Assembly: GCA_937873155.1 (NCBI GenBank)
Contig: CALMVZ010000026.1
Coordinates: 62,001-126,000, forward strand
Reading direction: 5' to 3'
DNA length: 64,000 bases
Source: an uncultured Bacteroidota bacterium
GTDB taxonomy: Bacteria; Bacteroidota; Bacteroidia; B-17B0; Aurantibacillaceae
Both the position numbers and the translations under genes were made by a program. The notes beneath the pieces are model-generated. The model did not search any database, was not told the origin of the DNA, and saw only the letters and a list, made by a program, of their open reading frames with translations. This document shows, piece by piece, positions 50,064 through 59,417 of the stretch (position 1 is its first letter; each line of letters starts with the position of its first letter).

Positions 50064-52142
50064 TTATACTTTTATCCCAATCACTAAAATATCATCCAGC
50101 TGTTCAATATCACCTTTCCAATCCATAATGGTTTTTTCTAAGATCTTTTTTTGTTGATCCATATTGGAATGAGAATTGTTTAAAAGCAATTCCTGCAATT
50201 GTTTGTACTTAAATTTTTTCCCTTTCGGGCCGCCGAACTGATCCGCATAACCGTCAGTAAAACTATAAACAATATCGCCTTTTAGTAATTGATACGTATG
50301 TAAAGTATAAGGTACGTCTTCTTTTGGTGATTTACCAATAGGAATTTTATCCGCAGGAATGGTCTCTGCTAATTGACCATTCCGTACGATCCAAACCGGA
50401 TTATTTGCACAGGCTAATTGTAGTTCTAATGTTCTAAGATTCAAAGTGCAAAATACAGCATCCATACCATCTTTTGATTCTTCTTCAGCGTCTTCCGGGT
50501 TTAATGCTTTTATTAAGTCACTTCGGAGATTATTCAATACCTGATCAGGTGTGCTGATATTTCTTTCAGCAGTGATCTCATTTAGCATATTTATTCCCAT
50601 CAAACTCATAAATGCTCCCGGAACCCCATGCCCGGTACAATCCGCCGTCATTAACATGAACAGATCGTTCCTGCAAAGCGACCAGTAAAAATCACCACTA
50701 ACAATATCCTTTGGCTTATAGAACACAAAACACTCAGGTATGAATTTTTTCATGTAGGTCTCAGAGGTCAATAAAGCTCTTTGTATCCTGCGGGCATAGA
50801 AAATAGAATCAGTAACTTCTTTATTTTTTTCTTCCAGCATATGCTTTTGCGCGGAAATGATCTCATTAGCTTTCTTTTTCTGTTGGTAACCTCTGAACAC
50901 AAAAAAGATAACGAGTAATGATAATACCAATGCTATAGCAAAAACAATTTTCAAAACATTTTGGCGGTCAATTTCCAATTGTTGGTTCTTCATTTTTTCA
51001 GAATTAAGCTTCAGCTCAGCATCTTTCTTCTCGGTCTGGTAAATAGCTTCCATTTTGTTGACGCTCTCCGAATTTTCTTCAGTATAAAGCGTGTCATTTA
51101 CATTTTTCATTAAAAAAGAGTAATCGGCGCTTTGTTTGAAATCACCCAGTTCGTAATAAGAGCGGGCAAGTGTATAATAGGCATCATAACGGGAACTCAT
51201 CCAGTTATTTGTTTCAGCGATCACTTTAGCTTTTAAGGCACAGGCTACTGCTTTCCTGTATTTTTCCTGTGCAGCATAAATATTAGCGAGACTAATGTAA
51301 CTGTAACAAATATCATTACTGTCGGCAAGCTGCAAACGTATATTCAAACATTCAAGTGAATTTTTTTCAGCGTTCGGCAGATCATTCATAAATTGATAAG
51401 TTTCACCGAGGTTACCAAGTATGGCAGATTTAAGCGGCGCGTCATTCACCTTGTCCGCGATAACGTAAGCTTCCTTTAATATTTTTAGAGTTTCCTCATA
51501 ACGGTCCAGCCTGTTCAATACAGAAGATTTATTGCATAAAGCTATAGCATAGCCGAATTCATCATTAAGTTTCTTTTTTATCGCTGCCGATTTATCAAAA
51601 TACTCAATGGCTTTTTCACTATTTCCCATCTGGTTGTAGGCGTTTCCTAAATTACCATATGTATTTGAAGCACCTTCTTCATCGCCTGTTCTTTCTTTAA
51701 TAGCTAAGGACTGCTGGTAATAATAAACAGATTTTACAAGGTCAGGTATTTCCAAATAGGCGCTGGCTATCTGGTTATATGTTTGTGAAATATCTTTTTG
51801 TCTGTCCAGTGCCTTATAAATGACAACGCTTTTTTCGCACCATTTAATAGCGGTATCATATTTGCCTTGTGCCAATAAAAGCAATCCCTGGTAATAATAG
51901 GCATCGGCTTTATGACGGTCATCCATTTTTTCTGCCAGGTTAAGCAGCTTAAGGGAATATTCATATCCTTTATTAACATTGATCCGCTTAAAAGCCTTGA
52001 CCAGTTTTGTAAGTACCTGAAATTTTACTGTATCGTGTTGAGGAGTGTTCAGTAATTTAATAAGGCTGTCTGTCTTACGTGAACTTTGCGCCGAAGAAAA
52101 AAAAGCAGAACTAATAAAGAGAAATAGAAATAGTTTTTTCAC
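50064..52142 (-). CDS. TPR-transmembrane-SpoIIE phosphatase
   Basis: 692 residues. Signal peptide (FLFLFISSAFFSSAQ), at least eight TPRs in the periplasm (residues about 75-360), a membrane helix (VLKIVFAIALVLSLLVIFFVF, about 400), a coiled coil ending SIFYARRIQRALLTSE, and a PP2C-type SpoIIE domain (about 465-692) with VFYKPKDIVSGDFYW, TADCTGHGVPGAFMSL, DAVFCTLN and FTDGYADQFGG, all metal-binding Asp present. It would dephosphorylate a Ser/Thr target, typically an anti-sigma antagonist, in response to a periplasmic signal. The related protein at 31577-33040 lacks the phosphatase domain. Confidence 0.93.
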   Translation of the reverse strand: MKKLFLFLFISSAFFSSAQSSRKTDSLIKLLNTPQHDTVKFQVLTKLVKAFKRINVNKGYEYSLKLLNLAEKMDDRHKADAYYYQGLLLLAQGKYDTAIKWCEKSVVIYKALDRQKDISQTYNQIASAYLEIPDLVKSVYYYQQSLAIKERTGDEEGASNTYGNLGNAYNQMGNSEKAIEYFDKSAAIKKKLNDEFGYAIALCNKSSVLNRLDRYEETLKILKEAYVIADKVNDAPLKSAILGNLGETYQFMNDLPNAEKNSLECLNIRLQLADSNDICYSYISLANIYAAQEKYRKAVACALKAKVIAETNNWMSSRYDAYYTLARSYYELGDFKQSADYSFLMKNVNDTLYTEENSESVNKMEAIYQTEKKDAELKLNSEKMKNQQLEIDRQNVLKIVFAIALVLSLLVIFFVFRGYQQKKKANEIISAQKHMLEEKNKEVTDSIFYARRIQRALLTSETYMKKFIPECFVFYKPKDIVSGDFYWSLCRNDLFMLMTADCTGHGVPGAFMSLMGINMLNEITAERNISTPDQVLNNLRSDLIKALNPEDAEEESKDGMDAVFCTLNLRTLELQLACANNPVWIVRNGQLAETIPADKIPIGKSPKEDVPYTLHTYQLLKGDIVYSFTDGYADQFGGPKGKKFKYKQLQELLLNNSHSNMDQQKKILEKTIMDWKGDIEQLDDILVIGIKV

Positions 52143-52222
52143 GCACGAACCTTTAAATGAGGCCGATTAAAGGTAAAAAATTAAAACAAAATAGCAAGTA
52201 GTTCTGTAAGGGATCTACGCAA

Positions 52223-54583
52223 TTAACTCTGTTTGTTCTTTCGTCTTTCTTTCCGCTCTTCCCGGAATTTCCTCCTTGGCGGCTTACTGTCAAATTCATC
52301 CATTTTGTGATAAGCCTCCATGAGATTGGGCGGGAAATCACCTTTAAAATTGATCTTAAAATAGGAATAGCCATTATATGGAATATCTGACTTATGCGAA
52401 TTGAATTTTAATTGCTTTTCGGTTCCGTTATCAGCGAAGAATTGTTTGATCAGTTTTTCACGTTGGTCTACTAAATTCTTGTATTTTTTGTTGACGATGT
52501 CATTTCCCACATAAAGCGCACATTTATCTTGTATTGTGAAGATCAACCGTCCTTTCACTAAGCCGTTAAGTTGTTTTACAAAAGGCGGATCTTTCACATC
52601 CATTTTTGCAACCTGTAAAGAATCGTCCCATGTGTAATCAGCAGGTTTCTTTTTGTTTTGTTGTAAAAAGTATTTTTTCTTCGCCTCGTACAGTAAAATA
52701 TGTTCTTTTTCTTTGGAAGTGTATTGGATCGGATTAATTGTAACGTACGCTTCCGGATTTTCTTTTAAAAAGTCGGCAACCTTCCTTACAAAGTATTCCC
52801 TGTCAAGATCAATAGCGGATTCATTCATTCCCCATGTAACTGCTAAAGTTTTTTCAATTGCATTCTCTGTGTGTTTAATATTAAGGCCTTTCCCGGTTGT
52901 AGGAGGTTTGATGATAATATTCTTCAGTACATCAAGGATCACATCCCATAAATGGAATTTCGGATCGTTCAGGTCTCCTGTTATCGGTACTTCATAATCA
53001 ATAACATTTCCGCGTTCTCGCAGCAATGCCATGACCAATGGAACAGGCACCCAATTGTTCCCTTTATTCTTCATTCGGTCAGCAATGCGCGGATCAAGTA
53101 CAATAAAATGATTCTCGCTGCTGATGCCACCATTTAATACATGCCAATCTCCTTTTAATTCGATCGAACCTCTGTCCATAGGATAGGACGTATATTTTAT
53201 CAGGTAAGGATTTACAGCTGACAGCGGAATATTTTTAATATGATAGTTAAGATCAAAATCACTGCTGTCTTTCGGATTTATATTCAGCTTAACCGATAGG
53301 TTGCCATAAGGTTTTATTCCTGATTTAGCGGTCAGTACCACTCTCTTCCTGTTCTTATCAATGGAATCACCTCCGAATGAAAACGGGTTAGCAGCAATTG
53401 CAAATTTTTCTGTCAGTGCGAAATCATTGTACCTTAGATCTCCTTCAATGATTTCAGCGCGGTTCACTTTATAATAACTACGAAAAAAATTCTGTGCTAG
53501 TTTTTTTACATATTCAGCAATTTCAAGTATTAAGTTGAAGTGTTCTTCTTTAGCAGCATTCGCTTCTTTTACATTGGATCCTTTTTGTCCGAAGATATTC
53601 TGGATATTATCAAGGTAGTCATACCGTTCATACTTACCATAAGGCTGCTGCAGTGAAATGGTATCAAAAACATATTTATTGTTATCCGGACTCAGATCAA
53701 TGATCCCGACTATGAATTTTTTAAACGAAGCAAAATCTTCTTTAGGATCTTTTCCAAAATGAAAGTCGTTCAATGCTACTCTTCCATTCGCACTCAGATC
53801 ACGCGCCTCTTTTAAATTGCCGCTGGCGTGAATATCTGCGTCCATATTCGCCCTGAAGGTTCCATAGTTGCTGAAATCTTTCATGTATTGCTCAATGAAT
53901 CCGAGATCATAATTTTTAATAATAGCCGCCAGCCTGTAATCCATATTTTTGACATTTAAGATCATATTCCCATTTGCCTCTCCGGAACCTTCCCCGGGAA
54001 TAAAAGAGTATTTCACCGTAGTTGTATCCACATTCCAGGTCAGGCCTGAACTTTCTATATTTACTTTCTTTACAAAATAATTCACGGGAATTATATCTTC
54101 CCTATAATGGAATTCCCCGTCATTGATGTTCACTTTCAGTATACTGAAATGCACAGGCTCTTTTGCTGTATCTTCTTCAAGACTATCTTTTTTCGAAGCA
54201 AATTTCTCGATGAGGTCATTGAAATTGAAGACGTGTTTTTCTGCTCTCTGTAAAATGATTCCCCACGGTTTATTTAAAATTATTTCACTGATCTCATAAT
54301 TTTTTGAGAATAATTTATACATAGTAACGTTTATACTTAGACCTTCAGTTGAAAAGAACACGCTGTCACTTTCATATTCATACACTTTCAGATCATTAAA
54401 ATGGATCTGCCCGGTAAATAGATTAACGTAAGCCCAATCCATTTCAATTTCACGGCCTGTGAATTGTTTATCATATTTCTCCACCAGGTATTTTGTTATC
54501 GGCGAAATGAAAAGGATAACGGCTGCCACAAATGCAACAATGATAATGCCTGTTGTCAATAATATTTTCTTTGGTCTGGTCAC
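52223..54583 (-). CDS. DUF748/AsmA-like envelope protein
   Basis: 786 residues from the GTG at 54583, directly after the stop of the MlaD gene (an upstream ATG at 54661 would start within that gene). A single N-terminal membrane helix (ILLTTGIIIVAFVAAVILFI) is followed by a long periplasmic region of beta-rich AsmA-like repeats with FTGREIEMDWAYVNLFTGQI and the DUF748 core (DLNYHIKNIPLSAVNPYLIKYT, SIELKGDWHV). AsmA-like proteins are now seen as bridges for lipid flow to the outer membrane. Its position after MlaEFD in one operon supports such a role. The C-terminus is basic. Confidence 0.82.
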   Translation of the reverse strand: MTRPKKILLTTGIIIVAFVAAVILFISPITKYLVEKYDKQFTGREIEMDWAYVNLFTGQIHFNDLKVYEYESDSVFFSTEGLSINVTMYKLFSKNYEISEIILNKPWGIILQRAEKHVFNFNDLIEKFASKKDSLEEDTAKEPVHFSILKVNINDGEFHYREDIIPVNYFVKKVNIESSGLTWNVDTTTVKYSFIPGEGSGEANGNMILNVKNMDYRLAAIIKNYDLGFIEQYMKDFSNYGTFRANMDADIHASGNLKEARDLSANGRVALNDFHFGKDPKEDFASFKKFIVGIIDLSPDNNKYVFDTISLQQPYGKYERYDYLDNIQNIFGQKGSNVKEANAAKEEHFNLILEIAEYVKKLAQNFFRSYYKVNRAEIIEGDLRYNDFALTEKFAIAANPFSFGGDSIDKNRKRVVLTAKSGIKPYGNLSVKLNINPKDSSDFDLNYHIKNIPLSAVNPYLIKYTSYPMDRGSIELKGDWHVLNGGISSENHFIVLDPRIADRMKNKGNNWVPVPLVMALLRERGNVIDYEVPITGDLNDPKFHLWDVILDVLKNIIIKPPTTGKGLNIKHTENAIEKTLAVTWGMNESAIDLDREYFVRKVADFLKENPEAYVTINPIQYTSKEKEHILLYEAKKKYFLQQNKKKPADYTWDDSLQVAKMDVKDPPFVKQLNGLVKGRLIFTIQDKCALYVGNDIVNKKYKNLVDQREKLIKQFFADNGTEKQLKFNSHKSDIPYNGYSYFKINFKGDFPPNLMEAYHKMDEFDSKPPRRKFREERKERRKNKQS

Positions 54584-54593
54584 GTCTTTATAA

Positions 54594-55274
54594 TTATTTT
54601 TTATTCTTGTCTTTCTTTTTCTTGAAGAACCCGCGCAGCAAGATGTTGTGCCCGGCTGCATCCATATTTTCTTTGAACCCGCCTGCGCCTTGTTTTATAT
54701 TTATAAGCGCTTGTTCTACAGTCAGGGCAAATGTACTGTCCATTAATAATTTTCCAATAGCGCCTTTACCATCTTTTATATTGATCATGATCTCTGATAA
54801 ATTCCCTGTTATGCTGGCAGCGTTATCACTTGTTATTTTCAGTTTTAATAAGATCTCGTCCATATCCACAGCTTTGGCTGTTGCCAGGTAATCATTATTA
54901 CTGATCACAGATTTACCCGGTGCGCCGGGAGATATCAGAACTAGCTTGCTGCCCATTAAGCCGTCTGAACCGATCATTGCTGTTGCGTTCTTTTTTATGA
55001 ATTTTCTCGCGTTTTCATTGATCAGCATGTCAACTTTTACAACTGAATCCGAGATCTGGTAAATATTTTCAACCACACCAACATCAATACCGGCAAAGCG
55101 AACATTATTCCCGACTTGTAATCCGCTTATATCTGAGAACATGCCGCTGATCTGGAATGTCTTTGAAAATAATTGTTGGCGTTCCCCGATAATAAATATC
55201 GCACCGGTGAACAGGGCAATGCTCAGCGTAACAAAAAGTCCTAATTTTATTGTATGTCCGCCTTCTTTTTTCAT
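54594..55274 (-). CDS. mlaD: MlaD/MCE domain protein
   Basis: 226 residues. N-terminal membrane anchor (IKLGLFVTLSIALFTGAIFII) and one MCE domain (ISGMFSDISGLQVGNNVRFA, GIDVGVVENI, ATAMIGSDGLMGSKLVLI), then a helical C-terminus that would form the hydrophobic pore. MlaD is the periplasmic lipid-binding subunit of the Mla phospholipid transporter. Starts 1 bp after mlaF. Its stop precedes the GTG of the DUF748 gene by 10 bp, so they are coupled. Confidence 0.92.
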   Translation of the reverse strand: MKKEGGHTIKLGLFVTLSIALFTGAIFIIGERQQLFSKTFQISGMFSDISGLQVGNNVRFAGIDVGVVENIYQISDSVVKVDMLINENARKFIKKNATAMIGSDGLMGSKLVLISPGAPGKSVISNNDYLATAKAVDMDEILLKLKITSDNAASITGNLSEIMINIKDGKGAIGKLLMDSTFALTVEQALINIKQGAGGFKENMDAAGHNILLRGFFKKKKDKNKK

Positions 55275-55275
55275 T

Positions 55276-56004
55276 TTATTTAAAGAATGAATTCACCCAT
55301 TCATCATTTGAAGCTGCTAATTCATTAAAAGTTCCTTCTACTGCCATACGACCGTCTTTTAACATGATGATACGGTTAGCGGTAAGACGAGCACATTCCA
55401 CATCATGTGTGATGATGATGCCGCTTGTATTATATTTTTTTTGAATATCTAATATCAAATGACTGATCTCTTTAGATGTGATCGGATCTAATCCTGTTGT
55501 TGGTTCGTCATACAGAATTATTTCAGGTTTTAAAATAATGGCCCGGGCAAGTCCGATCCGTTTACGCATACCGCCTGAAAGTTCAGAAGGCATTTTATCA
55601 ATTGCATCTTCCAGGCCAACATTTCTTAAAGCTTCAAGAACCAGTTCTTCAATTTCTTCTTCGGATTTAGACCTTAGATTTCTCAAAGGAAATTCGAGAT
55701 TTTCCCGTACGGTCATTGCATCGTAAAGAGCAGCGCTCTGAAAGAGAAAACCTATTTTTTTCCGTAACTTATTTAATTCGTTATTATCCAATTGTGAAAT
55801 GTTCTCGCCAAGAATAACTATTTTGCCATCATCAGGCTGCATTAATCCCACCATGCATTTGATCAGCACGGATTTCCCGCTGCCGGATTTTCCGAGTATC
55901 ACCAGGTTCTCACCTTTCTCTAACGAGAAATTCATATCCTTCAGGACATGATGTTCTCCGAACGATTTTTTTATGTGTTGTATTTCAGCAATTACATTTT
56001 CCAT
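55276..56004 (-). CDS. mlaF: MlaF ABC transporter ATPase
   Basis: 242 residues. ATP-binding subunit of the Mla system: Walker A LGKSGSGKSVLIKCM, Q-loop LFQSAALYDAMTV, signature LSGGMRKRIGLARAI, Walker B IILYDEPTTGLDPITS and the switch His in IITHDVECA. The AALYDAMTV stretch is specific to the MlaF subgroup. It follows mlaE directly (stop and start adjacent). Confidence 0.96.
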   Translation of the reverse strand: MENVIAEIQHIKKSFGEHHVLKDMNFSLEKGENLVILGKSGSGKSVLIKCMVGLMQPDDGKIVILGENISQLDNNELNKLRKKIGFLFQSAALYDAMTVRENLEFPLRNLRSKSEEEIEELVLEALRNVGLEDAIDKMPSELSGGMRKRIGLARAIILKPEIILYDEPTTGLDPITSKEISHLILDIQKKYNTSGIIITHDVECARLTANRIIMLKDGRMAVEGTFNELAASNDEWVNSFFK

Positions 56005-56829
56005 TTAAAAAAGCAGATCTGTTATTTGTACAGCTATCATGTCTAATAAAAATATGGCGAGTGATCCTAATACTACTGATGAATTGGCAGAATGGGCAAC
56101 ACCTTCAGTTCCTTTATCGGCATTATATCCTTTGTAGCAGGCGAGTAGTGCAATAGCAAAGCCAAAAAAGAAAGTTTTTATAACAGCAGGAAGAACATCG
56201 CTGAATTCAAGTGATTCAAACGATTTTATGATGAAGAGTGTAAAATTGACGTCACCTTTTATATTTACACCTACGTAAGCGCCATACAACGAAATAGCGT
56301 CTGCAACAATGGCGAGTACCGGTAACATTAATGTGGCTGCCCCGATCCGCGTTACCACTAAATATTTGAAGGGATTCGTTCCTGAAACTTCCATGGCATC
56401 TATTTGTTCAGTTACTTTCATGGAGGCTAGTTCGGCACCAATACTTGAACCAACTTTTCCTGCAAAGATCAAAGCCGAAATGACAGGGCCGATCTCACGG
56501 ATAATAGAAACGGCAACCATAGCAGGTAACCACGATTCTGCTCCGAATCTTGCTAAGGTTGGACGGGATTGAATAGTTAATACAAGTCCCATGATGAAAC
56601 CTGTGATTGCGATCAACGGAAACGATCTGTAACCAACTAAATAGCATTGGCGGATGAATTCCCTGAATTCGTGAGGCGCCCTGAAAGATTCCCGAATGAA
56701 GCGAAAGGCAAATTTTGTCAGTAGGGTTATCTCAATAAAAAAACCGGTGACCGGATTGATCCGTTCATCTTCTGCAAAGATTGGTTTTTTATTTGCAGCT
56801 CCTGTTTTCTTTATTGAAGCATCGTCCAT
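56005..56829 (-). CDS. mlaE: MlaE permease
   Basis: 274 residues with five or six membrane segments. Family signatures: QCYLVGYRSFPLIAITGFIM, FGAESWLPAMVAVSIIREIG, GKVGSSIGAELASMKVTEQ, and DAMEVSGTNPFKYLVVTR. The N-terminal 30 residues are cytoplasmic. MlaE forms the membrane channel of the Mla phospholipid transporter. An AI-2E family gene precedes it by 8 bp on the same strand. Confidence 0.95.
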   Translation of the reverse strand: MDDASIKKTGAANKKPIFAEDERINPVTGFFIEITLLTKFAFRFIRESFRAPHEFREFIRQCYLVGYRSFPLIAITGFIMGLVLTIQSRPTLARFGAESWLPAMVAVSIIREIGPVISALIFAGKVGSSIGAELASMKVTEQIDAMEVSGTNPFKYLVVTRIGAATLMLPVLAIVADAISLYGAYVGVNIKGDVNFTLFIIKSFESLEFSDVLPAVIKTFFFGFAIALLACYKGYNADKGTEGVAHSANSSVVLGSLAIFLLDMIAVQITDLLF

Positions 56830-56837
56830 TTTAATTT

Positions 56838-57929
56838 TTACGTAGTAGAAGGAGGTGTGTATTTTTCCGGAACTGAATTTCCCATTAACATACCATATGG
56901 TTTAAGTGGTGCAGCATGATCAAATATCACTTTCATGATCGCTATCAAAGGAATAGAGAGGATCATTCCCGGAACACCGGCAATTGTTCCTCCTGCAATA
57001 ACTCCAACCATAGTAACAAGCGCATTGATCTGGACTTTGTTCCCAACAATTTTCGGCACAATAAAATTATTATCTATAAGTTGAACAATTGAGTTGGTTA
57101 CAATGATCCCGATGATCAATGAGATCTCTCCTGAACTTCCCAGTGTGGCGAGGATAGAGATCAGGCCCGCCATTAAAATTCCGATATAAGGAATTAAATT
57201 GAGTATGCCGGTGATGAGCCCGAGTAGCATGGCATATTCTATGCCGATGATCATGAAACCAATGGTGGTCATTGTAGCCACAAGGGCCATTTCTGTCATT
57301 AAACCAACTAAATAACTTTGAACCACATTTCTGACCTGGCATAAAATATCCTGAAGTGCCGGCCAGTTCTTTTTCGCAACTATTTCGTAGAGAAATTTTA
57401 CGAACAAAGTGCGGTACAAAAGGATCAGGAATGTATAAACCGGGATAAGGACAATACTGAGTAAAGTACCGGTGAAAGAATTGAGCGTATCACCCATTAT
57501 CTGGCTATCGCTCTTTAATGTTTCTTGTTTAATATGTTCAAGATAATTTTTCTGTTTGATATAGCTGATATTCAATTTAGTCTTGACCCATTGCTGTGCA
57601 TGATGAAAATGATTCGAGAGATTTGTTTTGATCTTATTCCAATCTTCCGTCATGTCAGCGATCTGCCAGGATACAAGCAGAACGATGCCGGCAACTAAGA
57701 TCACAAGCAAGATGACTGAAACAAGAACGGCGATTACATGAGGGAACCGTAGTTTTCTATTTAGAAAAGCTGCAACAGGTCTTAAAAGGATGGCGAACAG
57801 TAGTGAAAGTACGAGCGGTACCAGAACATTCTGTCCAAGATAAACGATCGTAAAAATTATGATCAGGCTAATTAGTACAAACGCGAGTTTTGCGTAGGAG
57901 GGGAATTTAATGACAGTGGGCGATCCCAT
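56838..57929 (-). CDS. AI-2E family transporter
   Basis: 363 residues with eight predicted membrane helices in the AI-2E (PerM/TqsA) pattern: LGQNVLVPLVLSLLFAILLR, a periplasmic helical region (NKIKTNLSNHFHHAQQWVKT), then TTIGFMIIGIEYAMLLGLIT, GILNLIPYIGILMAGL and LIDNNFIVPKIVGNKVQINA. These proteins export small molecules or ions; substrate not known. It is transcribed 8 bp before mlaE, so it may belong to the envelope operon. Confidence 0.93.
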   Translation of the reverse strand: MGSPTVIKFPSYAKLAFVLISLIIIFTIVYLGQNVLVPLVLSLLFAILLRPVAAFLNRKLRFPHVIAVLVSVILLVILVAGIVLLVSWQIADMTEDWNKIKTNLSNHFHHAQQWVKTKLNISYIKQKNYLEHIKQETLKSDSQIMGDTLNSFTGTLLSIVLIPVYTFLILLYRTLFVKFLYEIVAKKNWPALQDILCQVRNVVQSYLVGLMTEMALVATMTTIGFMIIGIEYAMLLGLITGILNLIPYIGILMAGLISILATLGSSGEISLIIGIIVTNSIVQLIDNNFIVPKIVGNKVQINALVTMVGVIAGGTIAGVPGMILSIPLIAIMKVIFDHAAPLKPYGMLMGNSVPEKYTPPSTT

Positions 57930-57937
57930 GATTTCTA

Positions 57938-58324
57938 TTAAGTTTGTCCGTTTTTATGAAATAACTTTTTTAGAAGCATTCCACCCAGTGTTCTTATACC
58001 ATCGGCATTTTTCCCGACTTTATTTGCAACTGAAACTTCTGCAATTTTGCCAAGAACTTTCGTCAACGGATTCTTTGATCCCCGAACCACCAGTTTTTTA
58101 GCAATGAATCCGGAAGCCATGCCGATCAATGAGTTAACAACATTACCCTGGATACCCGGAGAAGTAACAACATCTTTCACGGTGCTCAGAAGCAGTTTTC
58201 CGGGCCTTAAGGAGTTGAGAGTTTCTTTAAAATTATTTTTGAGTACTATTTCATCAGCTTTAAGTTCGATCTCCAGTTCTAAGATCCTGTTCGTTAAAGT
58301 TGTGCTTGCGTCCGGCTTTTTCAT
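57938..58324 (-). CDS. Unknown protein
   Basis: 128 residues. Starts with a Leu/Glu-rich helix (LTNRILELEIELKADEIVLK), followed by LNSLRPGKLLLSTVKDVV and a Gly-containing hydrophobic patch (NSLIGMASGFIAKKLVVRGS) and ends KKLFHKNGQT. No family is recognised. Its start overlaps the stop of the holin-X type gene by one base, and the AI-2E gene begins 8 bp after its stop, so it is part of one minus-strand operon with small envelope proteins. Confidence 0.7.
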   Translation of the reverse strand: MKKPDASTTLTNRILELEIELKADEIVLKNNFKETLNSLRPGKLLLSTVKDVVTSPGIQGNVVNSLIGMASGFIAKKLVVRGSKNPLTKVLGKIAEVSVANKVGKNADGIRTLGGMLLKKLFHKNGQT

Positions 58325-58671
58325 CAGTCTAATTTTAAAGCATGTTTTATTATCGAATTCCTAACCGGGTATTTGATCAGTTTATCACGGAAAGTGTAAA
58401 AGATGATCCCGCTGAGAAGATAGAATCCTGCAACAACGAAGAAACCGTAATAGGTTCTTCCTAATAATTCGCCCAGCCATAAGGCTAAACCAATATTAAT
58501 GACGAGAACGAAAAGGATCAGGATGGAAACGATGGTGATGTCAGCTGCGATAGTCGACACAATATCCGCTGATTTATCGATTGCTTTAAGTTTATACAAT
58601 TCGATCTTTTTGCGGGCGTAATCGCTGCCTGTTTCCAGTAATACTTCTACGTGTGATTTTTCTTCTTCCAT
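58324..58671 (-). CDS. Phage-holin superfamily III (holin-X) type membrane protein
   Basis: 115 residues. An amphipathic N-terminal helix (LETGSDYARKKIELYKLK), two membrane segments (IAADITIVSILILFVLVINI and YGFFVVAGFYLLSGIIFYTF) with a short loop between, and a C-terminal Arg/Lys-rich helix. This fits the putative Actinobacterial Holin-X / superfamily III proteins, which in Bacteroidota chromosomes are not phage genes but sit in envelope-stress clusters with YtxH proteins, as here. Confidence 0.75.
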   Translation of the reverse strand: MEEEKSHVEVLLETGSDYARKKIELYKLKAIDKSADIVSTIAADITIVSILILFVLVINIGLALWLGELLGRTYYGFFVVAGFYLLSGIIFYTFRDKLIKYPVRNSIIKHALKLD

Positions 58672-58771
58672 GGTGTTAATCCCTTAGGTTTATTTTTGTT
58701 TATTAATATTTGATAAAACCTTACGGGGTTTTATTTTAAATGAACATTCAAATTAAAACTGAAAGCAATGG

Positions 58772-59017
58772 TTAAACACCGTCAGCGTAATCACCGGCAA
58801 TTGCTTTTTCGTTGTCGTCAATTTCTTTTTTCGAGTCTTCCAGTAAAGAGGCCAACGTTTTTTTAAGGCCATCGGTTAGGTCGCCGGTCTGGCTCGCTAA
58901 TTTTTTTCTTGTTTCACTTCCTTTATCAGGGGCGAAAAGAATTCCTAATGCCGCGCCAACTGCGGCCCCGATTAATAATGCTCCTACTAATTTTCCTGTG
59001 TTGTTTGAATCTGACAT
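58772..59017 (-). CDS. YtxH domain stress protein
   Basis: 81 residues. LVGALLIGAAVGAALGILFAPDKGSETRKKLA is the YtxH (gas-vesicle-like) pattern (residues 10-41): a Gly/Ala-rich membrane helix followed by the APxxGxxTR box and a charged helix. YtxH proteins are general-stress proteins in Bacillus. The start is the ATG at 59017. About 100 bp separate it from the holin-X type gene. Confidence 0.88.
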   Translation of the reverse strand: MSDSNNTGKLVGALLIGAAVGAALGILFAPDKGSETRKKLASQTGDLTDGLKKTLASLLEDSKKEIDDNEKAIAGDYADGV

Positions 59018-59192
59018 AAGTTTTGTTTTTTAGTGGTTTATGAATTATGTACCTGCTTTTCATTGGTGAATTCAGGTGTCATTACAAAGATGAATGATTT
59101 TAAAGGCGAAGTCGTTACATAACTAATGGCGAGAGTTGTAAGAATCTTAAAGTATGTTCTGCAATTTGTTGACGATGTGGTTTTTAGAAAGC

Positions 59193-59230
59193 AAAAAAAA
59201 ATGCCGCTCTTTTCGGTAAGAACGGCATTT
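59193..59230 (-). terminator. Terminator of the lmo0937-type gene
   Basis: Minus-strand RNA AAAUGCCGUUCUU, ACCG and AAAGAGCGGCAUUU followed by a long U-run. It lies 20 bp after the stop at 59251. Confidence 0.8.
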
Positions 59231-59250
59231 CTATAGCTAAGCAGATTTTA

Positions 59251-59406
59251 TCACATTGGTTTGCGTCCGCTGATGATCCTGAAGAGAACTGCTATGAGCG
59301 CTATTACCAAAAGTATGTGAATGATCCCTCCGGCATTGTAACCTAAGAATCCTATAGCCCATATCACTACAAGTACTACAGCGATCGTATAAAGTATATT
59401 ACCCAT
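59251..59406 (-). CDS. lmo0937-family small membrane protein
   Basis: 51 residues, from the ATG at 59406 to TGA at 59251. Two hydrophobic segments (MGNILYTIAVVLVVIWAIGF, then an IIHILLVIALIAVLFRII segment after LGYNAGG) and a short basic tail SGRKPM. This is the typical pattern of the lmo0937 family of tiny membrane proteins, known in stress regulons. It lies between the coiled-coil lipoprotein and the YtxH gene, with its own terminator. It is shorter than most gene-calling limits. Confidence 0.88.
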   Translation of the reverse strand: MGNILYTIAVVLVVIWAIGFLGYNAGGIIHILLVIALIAVLFRIISGRKPM

Positions 59407-59417
59407 GTTAGTTACGT

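Noticed and set aside
52153-52374. 73-residue minus-strand frame between the SpoIIE and DUF748 genes
   Set aside because: It overlaps the end of the DUF748 frame in another phase and is rich in unlikely residues; no start context.
58713-58735. Terminator AAAACC-TTAC-GGGGTTTT after the YtxH gene
   Set aside because: The stem is short and A/T-rich, with little T-run; not convincing enough to list.
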